Assembly (NCBI RefSeq): GCF_028369065.1
Contig: NZ_JAQNDA010000011.1
Coordinates: 94,363-158,362, forward strand
DNA: 64,000 bases
Origin: Marinobacter sp. SS21
Lineage (GTDB): Bacteria > Pseudomonadota > Gammaproteobacteria > Pseudomonadales > Oleiphilaceae
Direction of reading: 5' to 3'
The position numbers and the translations under genes were made by a program. The notes beneath the pieces are model-generated. The model made no database searches. It was not told where the DNA came from and saw only the letters and a program-made list of their open reading frames with translations. Shown here in pieces: positions 25,778 through 33,977 of the stretch. Position 1 is the first letter of the stretch; every line of letters begins with the position of its first letter.

Positions 25778-27223
25778 GTGATACGGTCGTTTTACTGGCA
25801 CGATTATGAGACCTTTGGCGTGGACCCGGTCCACGACCACCCGGCCCAGTTTGCCGGGGTTCGTACCGACGAAAACCTCAACATCATCGAAGATCCTCTG
25901 GTTATTTACTGTAAGCCGACGGACGATTACCTGCCGTCGCCCGAGGCCTGCCTGATTACGGGGATCACCCCACAAAAGGCGATGACCGACGGTTACCCGG
26001 AGGCGGAATTCATTGCCCAGATCAACGAGGCGTTCAGCCAGCCGGGCACCTGTGTGGTGGGCTACAACAGCTTACGGTTCGATGACGAGGTAACCCGTCA
26101 TACCCTGTACCGCAATTTGCGTGACCCCTACGCCCGGGAGTGGCAAAACGGCAACTCGCGCTGGGACATCATCGACATGGTTCGCCTGACCTATGCCCTT
26201 CGCCCTGAAGGTATCGAGTGGCCCACCAAAGAGGATGGCAGCCCCAGCTTCCGGCTGGAAGAACTGACCGTGGCCAATGGCATCGCTCACGAAAGTGCCC
26301 ACGACGCCATGTCCGATGTTGAGGCCACTATTGCGGTGGCCCGCCTGATCCGGGAGCAACAGCCCAAGCTGTTCGATTTCGTGCTCAACAACAAGGACAA
26401 GCATTCGGCGAGGGCCTTGCTGGATACCCAGAGTATGAAGCCGGTCTTTCACATCTCCTCAAAGTATCCGGCAAGCCGAGGCTGTTGTGCGATGGTAGCG
26501 CCGGTGGCCGAGCATCCCAGCAACAAGAATCTGGTGATTGCCTACGACCTGCGGGAGGACCCGACCGAACTGATCAACGCGTCGGTGGAAGAAATCCGGG
26601 AGCGGGTATTTACCTCTCAGGCCGAGCTGGGGGAAGGGCGATCCCGTTTCGCCCTGAAGGGCATTCAATTGAACAAGTGTCCGGTTCTGGCTCCGGCCAC
26701 CATGCTAAAAACGTTGTCGGCCGAGCGGCTGGCGGCGCTGGAACTCGATGGCGATACCTTAAGGGCCAACCTGACCAAGCTGCGTCAGGCCGCCGACCTG
26801 CCAGCCCGGATCGCGGCGGCGTTCGATCAGCCCCATGACTCTGAGCTGACCGACCCCGACGAGCAGCTCTACGCAGGCGGCTTTATCAGCAAGACCGACC
26901 GCGAAAAACTGAACTGGGTGCTGAAGCAGCCGGTGGCGTCGTTGGGCGAGCAGGACGTCCGGTTTGACGATGATCGCCTGTCGGAAATGCTGTTCCGCTA
27001 TCGCGCCCGCAATTACCCGGACACCCTAATGTCTGAAGAGCAGGAGCGCTGGGAATCGTTTCGGCAACAACGGCTGATGCAGCCGAAAGCGGGCTGGCGT
27101 TCGCTGGAAGGCTACTTTCAGAGCCTGCAGACCCTGGCGGCGGACCCGGAACTGGACCCGGCCAAGCAGCACGTCCTGGAAGAGCTGCACCTGTATGGCG
27201 AGTCTCTGATTCCCTACGGCTGA
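25778..27223 (+). CDS. sbcB: Exodeoxyribonuclease I
   Basis: This 481-residue 3'-to-5' single-strand DNA exonuclease is close to the 475 residues of E. coli ExoI. The DnaQ-type exonuclease motifs are complete: WHDYETFG near residue 8 (DxE), YNSLRFDDEV near 95, and AHDAMSDVEATI near 175 (HxAxxD). SH3-like and helical domains follow with WVLKQP and RYRARNYPDTLMSEEQERW. GTG at 25778 has GCAGGAG 8 bases upstream; an ATG 36 bases earlier lacks one. It acts in mismatch repair and recombination. REP-like and family B repeats follow the stop. Confidence 0.95.
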   Translation: MIRSFYWHDYETFGVDPVHDHPAQFAGVRTDENLNIIEDPLVIYCKPTDDYLPSPEACLITGITPQKAMTDGYPEAEFIAQINEAFSQPGTCVVGYNSLRFDDEVTRHTLYRNLRDPYAREWQNGNSRWDIIDMVRLTYALRPEGIEWPTKEDGSPSFRLEELTVANGIAHESAHDAMSDVEATIAVARLIREQQPKLFDFVLNNKDKHSARALLDTQSMKPVFHISSKYPASRGCCAMVAPVAEHPSNKNLVIAYDLREDPTELINASVEEIRERVFTSQAELGEGRSRFALKGIQLNKCPVLAPATMLKTLSAERLAALELDGDTLRANLTKLRQAADLPARIAAAFDQPHDSELTDPDEQLYAGGFISKTDREKLNWVLKQPVASLGEQDVRFDDDRLSEMLFRYRARNYPDTLMSEEQERWESFRQQRLMQPKAGWRSLEGYFQSLQTLAADPELDPAKQHVLEELHLYGESLIPYG

Positions 27224-27250
27224 TCGGCTTTGGGAAGGCGGTAGCCGCGG

Positions 27251-27284
27251 TGATGCGATTCGCGTTGCTCATCGCATCCTACGG
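27251..27284. repeat. REP-like element, family A copy 3 (half element)
   Basis: TGATGCGATTCGCG...CATCGCATCCTACGG is one arm pair of the family seen at 2407. It lies between the stops of sbcB and the convergent TPR gene. Confidence 0.7.
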
Positions 27285-27319
27285 GGTGGTGTTGGTTCGG
27301 GGGCAGACCGCCGCAGATA

Positions 27320-27345
27320 GGGGACAGACTTGAAGTCTGTCCCCC
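27320..27345. repeat. Family B palindrome, copy 2
   Basis: GGGGACAGACTT with its complement forms a 26-bp near-perfect palindrome. Related copies lie at 17245, 36410 and 59949, all downstream of genes. It could also end transcription of the convergent genes on either side. Confidence 0.75.
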
Positions 27346-27368
27346 GTCCATCCTCTTTGCCCGAGGCG

Positions 27369-29369
27369 CTAGCGACGTTTCAGGAAGTACAGGCTCAAAT
27401 CCTGCCCCATCAGGCTTTGCACTTCGCTGCCCCGGGCTTCGGCCTGCAGCTGGCCTTGCACCGGGGGCGTGGCCAGGCTGTGACCATCCGTATCCCGCGC
27501 CTTCAGCAGTTTCCAATGTACTTCGTTGCTGACCAGGCCCATCAGTTCCCTCAGTTGCCGCGGGTCTTCGGCACGAAACCAGCGATCCTGGCATCCGCCG
27601 AGTCCGAAGAAATCCGGCGAGGCCAGTAGCGTCTGCCACTTTGGGTCTTTGGGGTTGTTCAGGACCATCTGTCGCAGGCGGCGTAAATTGTTGCGGCTGG
27701 GTTGCAGGCCGTGCTTGTCGATCAGCGTACGCATCTGGCGGTCGCCAGGGGTTTGGTCCGATACGGTAGTGTGCAGGTGGACCACGCTGCCATTGGACGT
27801 TGCCGAATTGATCAGGGCGGCCAGGGAAAGGTCGGTCATGGCGGCCGATGGTAGCCGGCCAACCTCAATCCAGTGGACGGTCTGGTTGTCGGCGACGAAA
27901 CGTTGGGCCACCGACCAGGGCCAGAACACGATGTTGCTCATGGCCAGCTCCTGAGCCCGTCGCGTCGCCATGGCGATATTGGGCAGCGACTCGTCCACCG
28001 CGATCACTTCCACGTCATCCAGATAGTGAGCCAGCTCAAGTGCTCGCTGGCCGGATTCCGCACCGCAGATCATAATGCGCAGCGTTGACGGCAGGGCGCT
28101 GGTGTCCAGGCCTAGCTCCGATGCCATCAGCGCTTTCAGGCTGCTCTGGTTTCGATAGGCCAGTTGCGACCAGCTCGGCCAGGCCTGGGGTACATCGACC
28201 CGGTCCAGGCAAAGCTCGGCGGCTTTTTCATCGAAGTTCTGTTTGATGGCCTCTTCGGTGGCCCGGTGGTAGTAGCTGGCAGCCATCATGGGCTGCAGCG
28301 CCAGCGGCCAATCCACCAGGCACCACTGGCCTAGCTGATGAGCAAAGCCCTGATGGAACAGCGCGCCGTACATGGCGCTGACCAGCAACGATCCGATCAT
28401 CGCGTCCATCGGTTCTGTCATAGCCAGCTGCGCGACGATACTGTCGTTAATGGTGGCGATCAGGCGCTCCTCGTCGTCCGCACTGATCAGGGCATAGCCG
28501 GTGCGATCACTGTACCGGGCAATGGCCAGGGTAAGCCGTTGCAGTTCATCCCGCAGCTGCGCTGTCTGCGCCACTTCAGCCAGGATCTCCCGGCGTAGCA
28601 GGGTGATCAGCTCTTCCACGGCCGCATCCGGCATCAGGGTCTTTTCCAATGCCAGGAGCAGCAGCTCATCCTCGCAAGCCGCGGCGAGAAAGATGGAGGC
28701 CTGGGGATTGTCGAGATCGTACTGCGCCCGGACAATCGCGCCCACAAAGCGGCCGATTTGCTGGTGCGGGAGTTCTTCCCGGCTCAGCAGGGCAATGGCG
28801 TCCATGGCCAGTTCGTGGTCGGCTTTCGCGACCGCCAGGTTTTCGGCACAGGTCAGCATTCCGCTGTACACCGATGGCCAGCTCAGTCCCAGCTGCATCA
28901 GCTTGCGGTAGTGGAGATAGGCACTGTCGAACTTGCCTTGACCCCGCTTGGCATGGGCGATGCCGCAAAAAGCGGCGGCAGATTGCCGATCCAGCTCCAG
29001 CGCCTCCAGAAAATACTGCTCGGCCAGCACTGGCCGCTCGGTGGCTAGAGCCCAATATCCGAGGTTGGCGTATTGCTGGGGCTGCTGATCGTCGACGTCC
29101 AGGCTTTGCCAGAATAGGGTATGGGCCTGTTCCAGGTTGCCTTCATCCATCGCCAGACGCCCTAGCAGGCCAATGGCTGTCGGCTGGTGGGGCGATACCT
29201 GCAGGATCGATTCCAGCATCTGACGGCATTCGCGACGGGCAGCCAAACGGTCCGGGAGTGAGCGCTTGGCGTTATTGGATTCCCGGTAGGCTTCGTTGGC
29301 CTGCAACAGGTTCCTGGCGATGTCTGCCTGGTTAACCAGCGATGTCTGGGGTTGATGCTGTGCATGCAT
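27369..29369 (-). CDS. TPR protein with methyltransferase-like C-terminal region, next to flagellin genes
   Basis: This 666-residue cytoplasmic protein has TPR-like repeats at about 60-190 (for example PTAIGLLGRLAMDEGNLEQA and AAAFCGIAHAKRGQGKFDSA). A helical middle (200-420) follows. A C-terminal Rossmann-like domain starts near 430, where LRIMICGAESGQRALELAHYL... followed by VEVIAVDESLPNIAMA resembles SAM-binding motifs I and II. ATG at 29369 has GAGG 8 bases upstream; an earlier ATG would add 29 residues without one. It lies 0.5 kb from a flagellin gene on the same strand, separated by the remnant toxin-antitoxin pair. A role in flagellin modification or protein methylation is a guess from position. 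Confidence 0.7.
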   Translation of the reverse strand: MHAQHQPQTSLVNQADIARNLLQANEAYRESNNAKRSLPDRLAARRECRQMLESILQVSPHQPTAIGLLGRLAMDEGNLEQAHTLFWQSLDVDDQQPQQYANLGYWALATERPVLAEQYFLEALELDRQSAAAFCGIAHAKRGQGKFDSAYLHYRKLMQLGLSWPSVYSGMLTCAENLAVAKADHELAMDAIALLSREELPHQQIGRFVGAIVRAQYDLDNPQASIFLAAACEDELLLLALEKTLMPDAAVEELITLLRREILAEVAQTAQLRDELQRLTLAIARYSDRTGYALISADDEERLIATINDSIVAQLAMTEPMDAMIGSLLVSAMYGALFHQGFAHQLGQWCLVDWPLALQPMMAASYYHRATEEAIKQNFDEKAAELCLDRVDVPQAWPSWSQLAYRNQSSLKALMASELGLDTSALPSTLRIMICGAESGQRALELAHYLDDVEVIAVDESLPNIAMATRRAQELAMSNIVFWPWSVAQRFVADNQTVHWIEVGRLPSAAMTDLSLAALINSATSNGSVVHLHTTVSDQTPGDRQMRTLIDKHGLQPSRNNLRRLRQMVLNNPKDPKWQTLLASPDFFGLGGCQDRWFRAEDPRQLRELMGLVSNEVHWKLLKARDTDGHSLATPPVQGQLQAEARGSEVQSLMGQDLSLYFLKRR

Positions 29370-29567
29370 ATCTACACCTCGTAAGTGGCACCGCGGCAAT
29401 GGGAAGCGGCAAGAGTCTGCAGTCGGAATGTGTTTTGGATCAGTTGAAGGGGACAAAGCGAAAGCTATGCCAGAAATGGAGCAATTGAGTGCGTATATAC
29501 TGAGGGAGCCTAAGGTTGCGCTTATAGTTAAAGGCTCCTTGAGTTCTTGACTGAAAGGTACACTGCC

Positions 29568-29774
29568 ATGCGGGACATTGAGCGTATGAGTCGACTGGAG
29601 AAAATTCAGGCGATGGAGCAGCTTTGGGAATCGTTAACCAGTGAGGGGAGGCTTCCTGAAATTCCTGAGTGGCATGGGGAAGAACTAGCCAGTCGAACTG
29701 AAAGGATCAGTGAGAAGAAAGTTTGTTATATCGGGCTAAGGGAATTGAAGGAAAGGGGGCGCGTTGGAAGATGA
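29568..29774 (+). CDS. Antitoxin-like protein of a ParE-type addiction module
   Basis: This 68-residue acidic protein resembles the putative addiction module component family: MSRLEKIQAMEQLWESLTS near the N-terminus, then PEWHGEELASRTERI and LRELKERG. Such antitoxins bind and neutralise a RelE/ParE-type toxin encoded just downstream. GAAAGG lies about 10 bases before ATG 29568. The last few residues (RVGR) run into the truncated toxin, so the C-terminus may be altered. With no intact toxin partner here, it is probably an orphan. Confidence 0.75.
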   Translation: MRDIERMSRLEKIQAMEQLWESLTSEGRLPEIPEWHGEELASRTERISEKKVCYIGLRELKERGRVGR

Positions 29775-29844
29775 CGTAACCATTGTTGTTGCCGTGCTGG
29801 GCTTCCGTAAAAATCCAGGTTACACAAACAGAAAGTTGTCCTAA
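29761..29844 (+). pseudogene. C-terminal remnant of a ParE/RelE-type toxin
   Basis: In the frame overlapping the antitoxin's end, 27 codons read ALEDDVTIVVAVLGFRK then NPGYTNRKLS and stop at 29842-29844. This is the C-terminal strand and tail of ParE-type toxins, where V-AVL-CRR-P-W--RL is usual. About 70 upstream residues are missing and there is no good start, so the toxin is truncated by a deletion that brought its tail against the antitoxin. Confidence 0.65.
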
Positions 29845-29882
29845 AAACGAAAACAGCTGGCGAGTGCCAGCTGTTTTCGTTT
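29844..29882. terminator. Intrinsic terminator of flagellin gene (bidirectional)
   Basis: A perfect 15-bp stem (29847-29861 with 29866-29880) encloses a GAGT loop. On the minus strand it is followed by TTTTT, so it ends the flagellin transcript 10 bp after its stop. It also lies 3 bp past the toxin remnant on the plus strand. Confidence 0.9.
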
Positions 29883-29892
29883 CGCCGGAAGC

Positions 29893-31404
29893 TTACCCTT
29901 GCAGCAACTGCAACACCTGCTGGGGCCGCGCGTTGGCCTGGGCCAGAACCGACAGCCCGGCCTGTTGCAGCACCTGGGTGCGGGCCAGTTCGGCCGATTC
30001 GGCGGCAAAGTCGGCATCCCGAATGCGGGAGCGGGCCGCCGACAGGTTCTCGGAAGTGGTGCTCAGGTTGGCGATGGTGGACTCCAGGCGGTTCTGGGCG
30101 GCGCCCAGGTCGGCGCGGATGCCGCTGATGGTTTCCAGGGCGGCATCGACAATGGCCAGGGCATCGGTGGCCCCGTCCACGGTGCTGATGTCAATGCTGG
30201 CGACATTTTCCGGCGTTGACCCGGTCGCTACGTCTGCCGCGCTATTGAGCACGCTGCCGGCACCCGGGGCCACGTCCGAGGTTGCTGCGAAGCTGACGGA
30301 CGAATCCAGGGTTATCTCTCCGGCAACTCGGGTGGCGTTCGCTCCTCCCGTGGTCAGCTCGATCGGGGTGGGATCGCCGCTGCCTTGAACCGCCAATTGC
30401 TCACCGGCGCCTGCGGTGAAATCCTCTATGGTGATGTCCTTGCCCTGTTCCTGTACCAGGGTGATGCTGCCATCGCTTTCCACTTCGGCGGTGACGCCAA
30501 TCTTGCCCGACGCGGAGTTGATCTCCTGGGCCAGAGGGGAGAGGTCGGTCGCATCGGTGATCTGAGCGGAAATCGTCGCCGTGCTGCTGCCATTGCCGAT
30601 GGTCATGGTGATGGTTTGCGGCACAGCGATTGGCGTGGTGGCGGTATTGCTTAGGGTCACACTGGTCCTGGCCATTGCTGCCACGCCAGTGGTGGAGGCA
30701 ATGTTATTGATGTCTGCGGCAATGTCCTCCGCGGTATCCCCTGCGGTAATCGGCACCACCACGGTATCCAGAGAACTCGATAGCGTCAGGTTCTGGGTAC
30801 CGATGGTATTGGCGGCAGGCAGAGCGGCTGCCGCGGCGGTGGTGGAACCGGTGCCCTGGTTCAGGGTTGCGTTCTGTGCGGTGACAGTGTTGTTTGCCAG
30901 GTCTTCGGTTCGGGCGCCTTTAATGGACACCGCAATGGTTTGGTTCTCGTTGGCGCCAGCCTGGAATTTCTGCGCCTGGAAGGTGCCATCCAGCAGCTTA
31001 AGGCCGTTGAATTCCGTGGTGGTGGCGATTCGCTCCAGTTCTTCCTTTAGCTGGTTGACCTCAGCCTGCAAAGCCTGGCGGTCGGACGCGGAGTTGGTGG
31101 CGTTGGCGGATTGCACGGCCAGTTCCCGGATACGCTGCAGGATGTTGCCGGATTCCCCCAGGGCGCCTTCGGCGACCTGAGCCAGAGAGATGCCGTCATT
31201 GGCATTTCGTATTGCCTGGTTCAGGCCTTCAATCTGAGAAGTGAACCGTTCCGAGATGGCCAGGCCCGCGGCGTCGTCTTTGGCGGAATTGATCCGCAGC
31301 CCTGACGACAGTCTTTGCAGCGCGGTGTCGGCATCCCGCTGCGAGGTGTTGAGGTTCCGTTGGGCATTCAGTGATGCGGTATTGGTATTGATGATCTGAG
31401 GCAT
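29893..31404 (-). CDS. fliC: Flagellin (first of two)
   Basis: This 503-residue protein polymerises into the flagellar filament after export by the flagellar type III system. The conserved D0/D1 ends are complete: [18 protein letters not shown], then [20 protein letters not shown] at the N-terminus, and [18 protein letters not shown] with [17 protein letters not shown] at the C-terminus. The centre (about 180-400) is variable and rich in Thr, Ala and Ser, the part exposed on the filament surface. It is divergent from a second flagellin gene over 393 bp. A sigma-54-like promoter lies about 97 bases upstream and a terminator directly after the stop. It is not identical to the other flagellin. 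Confidence 0.95.
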   Translation of the reverse strand: MPQIINTNTASLNAQRNLNTSQRDADTALQRLSSGLRINSAKDDAAGLAISERFTSQIEGLNQAIRNANDGISLAQVAEGALGESGNILQRIRELAVQSANATNSASDRQALQAEVNQLKEELERIATTTEFNGLKLLDGTFQAQKFQAGANENQTIAVSIKGARTEDLANNTVTAQNATLNQGTGSTTAAAAALPAANTIGTQNLTLSSSLDTVVVPITAGDTAEDIAADINNIASTTGVAAMARTSVTLSNTATTPIAVPQTITMTIGNGSSTATISAQITDATDLSPLAQEINSASGKIGVTAEVESDGSITLVQEQGKDITIEDFTAGAGEQLAVQGSGDPTPIELTTGGANATRVAGEITLDSSVSFAATSDVAPGAGSVLNSAADVATGSTPENVASIDISTVDGATDALAIVDAALETISGIRADLGAAQNRLESTIANLSTTSENLSAARSRIRDADFAAESAELARTQVLQQAGLSVLAQANARPQQVLQLLQG

Positions 31405-31500
31405 ATCGTTTCTCCCAGTTCAGAGATGCCGGTCGCTCAGTGCCCAATCACAAGGACGCCCTGCCGGCCAAAGTCCAGATTTGTCGGTTTGCCAGGGATA

Positions 31501-31516
31501 AGCGAACGCTATGCCA
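31501..31516 (-). promoter_or_regulatory. Sigma-54 promoter candidate for the minus-strand flagellin
   Basis: On the minus strand TGGCATAGCGTTCGCT keeps the GG-N10-GC spacing of sigma-54 promoters and most of the TGGCAC...TTGCT consensus. It lies about 97 bases upstream of the flagellin start. No sigma-28 match is found for this gene. Confidence 0.5.
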
Positions 31517-31680
31517 GTTCTATAAAAATAATAGTATCTAGCTGTTATTAAACAATAAAAATCATTTTGCTCTGGGACGTTTTGAAAAGCGCTTGCCGGT
31601 TTTTTGACTAGGCTGGGGGAGAGGGATTGCCGCTTATTACCCGTTTTTACAAACCTTAACAATATATGCCGCTTTTTTTC

Positions 31681-31707
31681 TAAAGGATTTCTGGGGTGCG
31701 CCGTTAA
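31681..31707 (+). promoter_or_regulatory. Sigma-28 (FliA) promoter of the plus-strand flagellin
   Basis: TAAAGGAT-N11-GCCGTTAA matches the FliA consensus TAAAGTTT-N11-GCCGATAA at nearly all key positions with exact spacing. It lies about 90 bases upstream of the flagellin start. Confidence 0.85.
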
Positions 31708-31797
31708 GCATTCCAGCAGGGCGGCGTACCCAAACAAACGAGAACGGGCGCCAGACCTCTTTCAGCAGAAAACAACACTGTTTAAAGGAGAAGCACT

Positions 31798-33276
31798 ATG
31801 GCTCTCGGTATCAACACCAACGTCGCATCACTCAGCGCCCAGAACCAGCTGAACAAGTCCCAGGGTCTGGCTGATCAGGCGCTGCAGCGTCTGTCTTCAG
31901 GTCTGCGCATCAACTCGGCCAAAGACGATGCGGCCGGTTTGGCGATTTCTTCCCGTTTCGAGTCCCAGGTTCGTGGTTTGAACCAGGCGGTTCGTAACGC
32001 TAACGACGGTATCTCGCTGGCACAGACCGCCGAAGGCGCTCTGGGTGAAACCGGCAACATCCTGCAACGGGTTCGTGAGCTGGCGGTGCAGTCTGCGAAC
32101 TCCTCCAACTCTTCTGCTGACCGTCAGGCGCTGCAAGACGAAGTGAACCAGCTGGTTTCCGAGCTGGATCGTATCGCCACCACCACTAACTTCAACGGCC
32201 AGAACCTGCTGGACGGCACTTTCGGTACTGCCAAGTTCCAGGTGGGTGCGAATGCCAACGAAACCATCACCGCGTCCACCGCCAACCTGCGCACCAGCAA
32301 GTACGGTAACAATCAGGTGATCTCGGAAGGCCCGGCCGCAGCGGCAGCGGCATTCGGTGCCAACGGCATTACCGCCGGTTCTGTGGCGATTAACGGCTCG
32401 CTTGGCTCAGCTACGGTGACCATTGGTGCCAACGAAACGGCACAAACCATCGCCACCAACATCAACACTCAGACGGGCGACACCGGCGTAACCGCCACAG
32501 CTCGCACCGAAACTGAGCTGGCATTCGGTGCCGCGGGCAGTTACACCCTGAACCTGCGTTCCGACAACGACGCGGATCAGTCCATCTCCTTTACCCTGGA
32601 CGCCGCTACCGGAGCGGACTCTCTGTCGGCTGCCGTTGCCGCTATCAACGATCAGTCTTCCAAGACTGGCGTCACCGCCGAAGTGGCGGAGGATGGCAAC
32701 TCCATTATTTTGAGCAACGATACCGGCAATGATATCCGGGTGGCGGACACCGCGGTGGCCAATGCCGGCAACGTGACCGTGACCAAGCAGGCTCGGGATG
32801 CCGATGGCGAATTGGTGGCGGTTGCCGGTGCCGTAACTCTGACCGCGGATACCACTGCTGACGATTCCATCACCAGTGGCTACATCCAGCTGGATTCGGA
32901 CAAGTCCTTCTCTACCGATGTGACTACGTCCAACGCCTTTGCGGATGAGGCTTCCACTCTGAACAAGGTGTCTGAGCTCGATATCACCTCCTTCGAGAAG
33001 GCTACTCAGGCCCTGAAAACAGTGGACGCCGCTCTGAGCTCCGTCAACGCCCAGCGGGCCAAGTTCGGTGCTCTGCAGAGCCGCTTTGAGACCACCATCT
33101 CAAACCTGGAATCCACCTCCACCAACCTGAGCGCAGCCAACAGCCGTATCCTGGATGCCGACTTTGCGGCGGAAACCGCCAAACTGTCCAAGTCCCAGGT
33201 GCTGCAGCAGGCTGGCATCTCAGTGCTGGCGCAGGCCAATGCCCGGCCGCAGCAGGTTCTGTCCCTCCTGCAGTAA
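31798..33276 (+). CDS. fliC: Flagellin (second of two)
   Basis: This 492-residue flagellin begins [18 protein letters not shown] and [20 protein letters not shown], and ends [19 protein letters not shown] and [16 protein letters not shown]. The central 180-400 region differs strongly from the first flagellin, while the ends are closely similar. AAAGGAG lies 8 bases before the ATG. The codon use is noticeably more biased towards highly expressed choices than that of the other flagellin. It is first in the group flagellin-flaG-fliD-fliS and has a sigma-28 promoter. Two flagellins with different promoters suggest a filament of mixed or staged composition. Confidence 0.95.
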   Translation: MALGINTNVASLSAQNQLNKSQGLADQALQRLSSGLRINSAKDDAAGLAISSRFESQVRGLNQAVRNANDGISLAQTAEGALGETGNILQRVRELAVQSANSSNSSADRQALQDEVNQLVSELDRIATTTNFNGQNLLDGTFGTAKFQVGANANETITASTANLRTSKYGNNQVISEGPAAAAAAFGANGITAGSVAINGSLGSATVTIGANETAQTIATNINTQTGDTGVTATARTETELAFGAAGSYTLNLRSDNDADQSISFTLDAATGADSLSAAVAAINDQSSKTGVTAEVAEDGNSIILSNDTGNDIRVADTAVANAGNVTVTKQARDADGELVAVAGAVTLTADTTADDSITSGYIQLDSDKSFSTDVTTSNAFADEASTLNKVSELDITSFEKATQALKTVDAALSSVNAQRAKFGALQSRFETTISNLESTSTNLSAANSRILDADFAAETAKLSKSQVLQQAGISVLAQANARPQQVLSLLQ

Positions 33277-33354
33277 TAGGGATGATCGGACGGTAACGGA
33301 GTCGGCCCCGCCAAGGGGCCGGCTTCACGCCGTTAGAGGATAGCGAGGTGCGCT

Positions 33355-33774
33355 ATGAATGACGTAAACCTGAACCGCCCGGATTTGAAGCTGGTAAGTT
33401 CCAGTGACCATGCTCCGGCTCGGGCACCTACGTCACCTCCGATCGAAGGCAGTGATGTCTCCGCTCAGTCTGTGACTTCAGCCAGCTCAACACCAGACGT
33501 TGCCGATGCTGTCCGCCCGAAGGGCGAACCGCAAGCGCGGGAAGGAGAGAGGGTGCAGTTGGATGATGCCGTTTCCAGGTTGAATGATTTTATCCAGAAC
33601 GTACAGCGGGACCTTCAGTTCGAGATAGATCATGAGCTGGGGGAAACCATTGTGCGGGTGGTGGATCAGCAGACCCAGGAAGTCATTCGGCAGATGCCTG
33701 ATGAAGTCGCATTGAGGTTGGCAGAAAATTTGCAGCAGGATGAACCGCTGACGTTGTTTAACCTGAAAGTCTAG
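33355..33774 (+). CDS. flaG: Flagellar protein FlaG
   Basis: This 139-residue protein has a poorly conserved, Ser/Pro/Ala-rich N-terminal half and the conserved FlaG C-terminal half: LNDFIQNVQRDLQFEIDHEL, VRVVDQQTQEVIRQMPDE and LAENLQ. FlaG proteins affect filament length in polarly flagellated bacteria. GAGG lies 8 bases before the ATG. It sits in the usual place between flagellin and fliD. Small hairpins on either side (33302-33325 and 33815-33847) may limit read-through between flagellin, flaG and fliD. Confidence 0.9.
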   Translation: MNDVNLNRPDLKLVSSSDHAPARAPTSPPIEGSDVSAQSVTSASSTPDVADAVRPKGEPQAREGERVQLDDAVSRLNDFIQNVQRDLQFEIDHELGETIVRVVDQQTQEVIRQMPDEVALRLAENLQQDEPLTLFNLKV

Positions 33775-33814
33775 CGGAATGCCTGTTTAGGCTTTCGGCT
33801 GACAACGGTGTTTC

Positions 33815-33847
33815 AGCACCGCCGCTCCCACTGGGACCGGCGGTGCT
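33815..33847 (+). terminator. Hairpin after flaG, probable weak terminator
   Basis: A perfect 10-bp GC-rich stem (AGCACCGCCG with its complement) and 13-nt loop are followed by GCGTTTTG. The T-run is short, so termination may be partial. The fliD promoter follows about 60 bp later. Confidence 0.6.
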
Positions 33848-33908
33848 CTGCGTTTTGTACCTGCGCACCAAGAGGTACATACTGTTACAAAATGCCGGCT
33901 GGAAGGGG

Positions 33909-33935
33909 CAAAGTTTTGCCGCCTTTGGCCGATAA
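33909..33935 (+). promoter_or_regulatory. Sigma-28 (FliA) promoter of fliD
   Basis: CAAAGTTT-N11-GCCGATAA has a perfect -10 element, 7 of 8 matches in the -35 element and exact spacing. It lies about 43 bases upstream of the fliD ATG. Confidence 0.9.
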
Positions 33936-33977
33936 CTTCAGTAGTGAAACGATTGTGCCTTCCTGAGGGGCTGAGTC

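Larger units (their letters stand above)
31405..31797. other. Divergent flagellin promoter region
   Basis: The 393 bp between the two flagellin genes contains the sigma-54-like site (minus, 31501-31516) and the sigma-28 site (plus, 31681-31707). The middle (about 31520-31680) is unusually A+T-rich for this genome, as is common for regulatory DNA. No coding region is supported. Confidence 0.6.
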
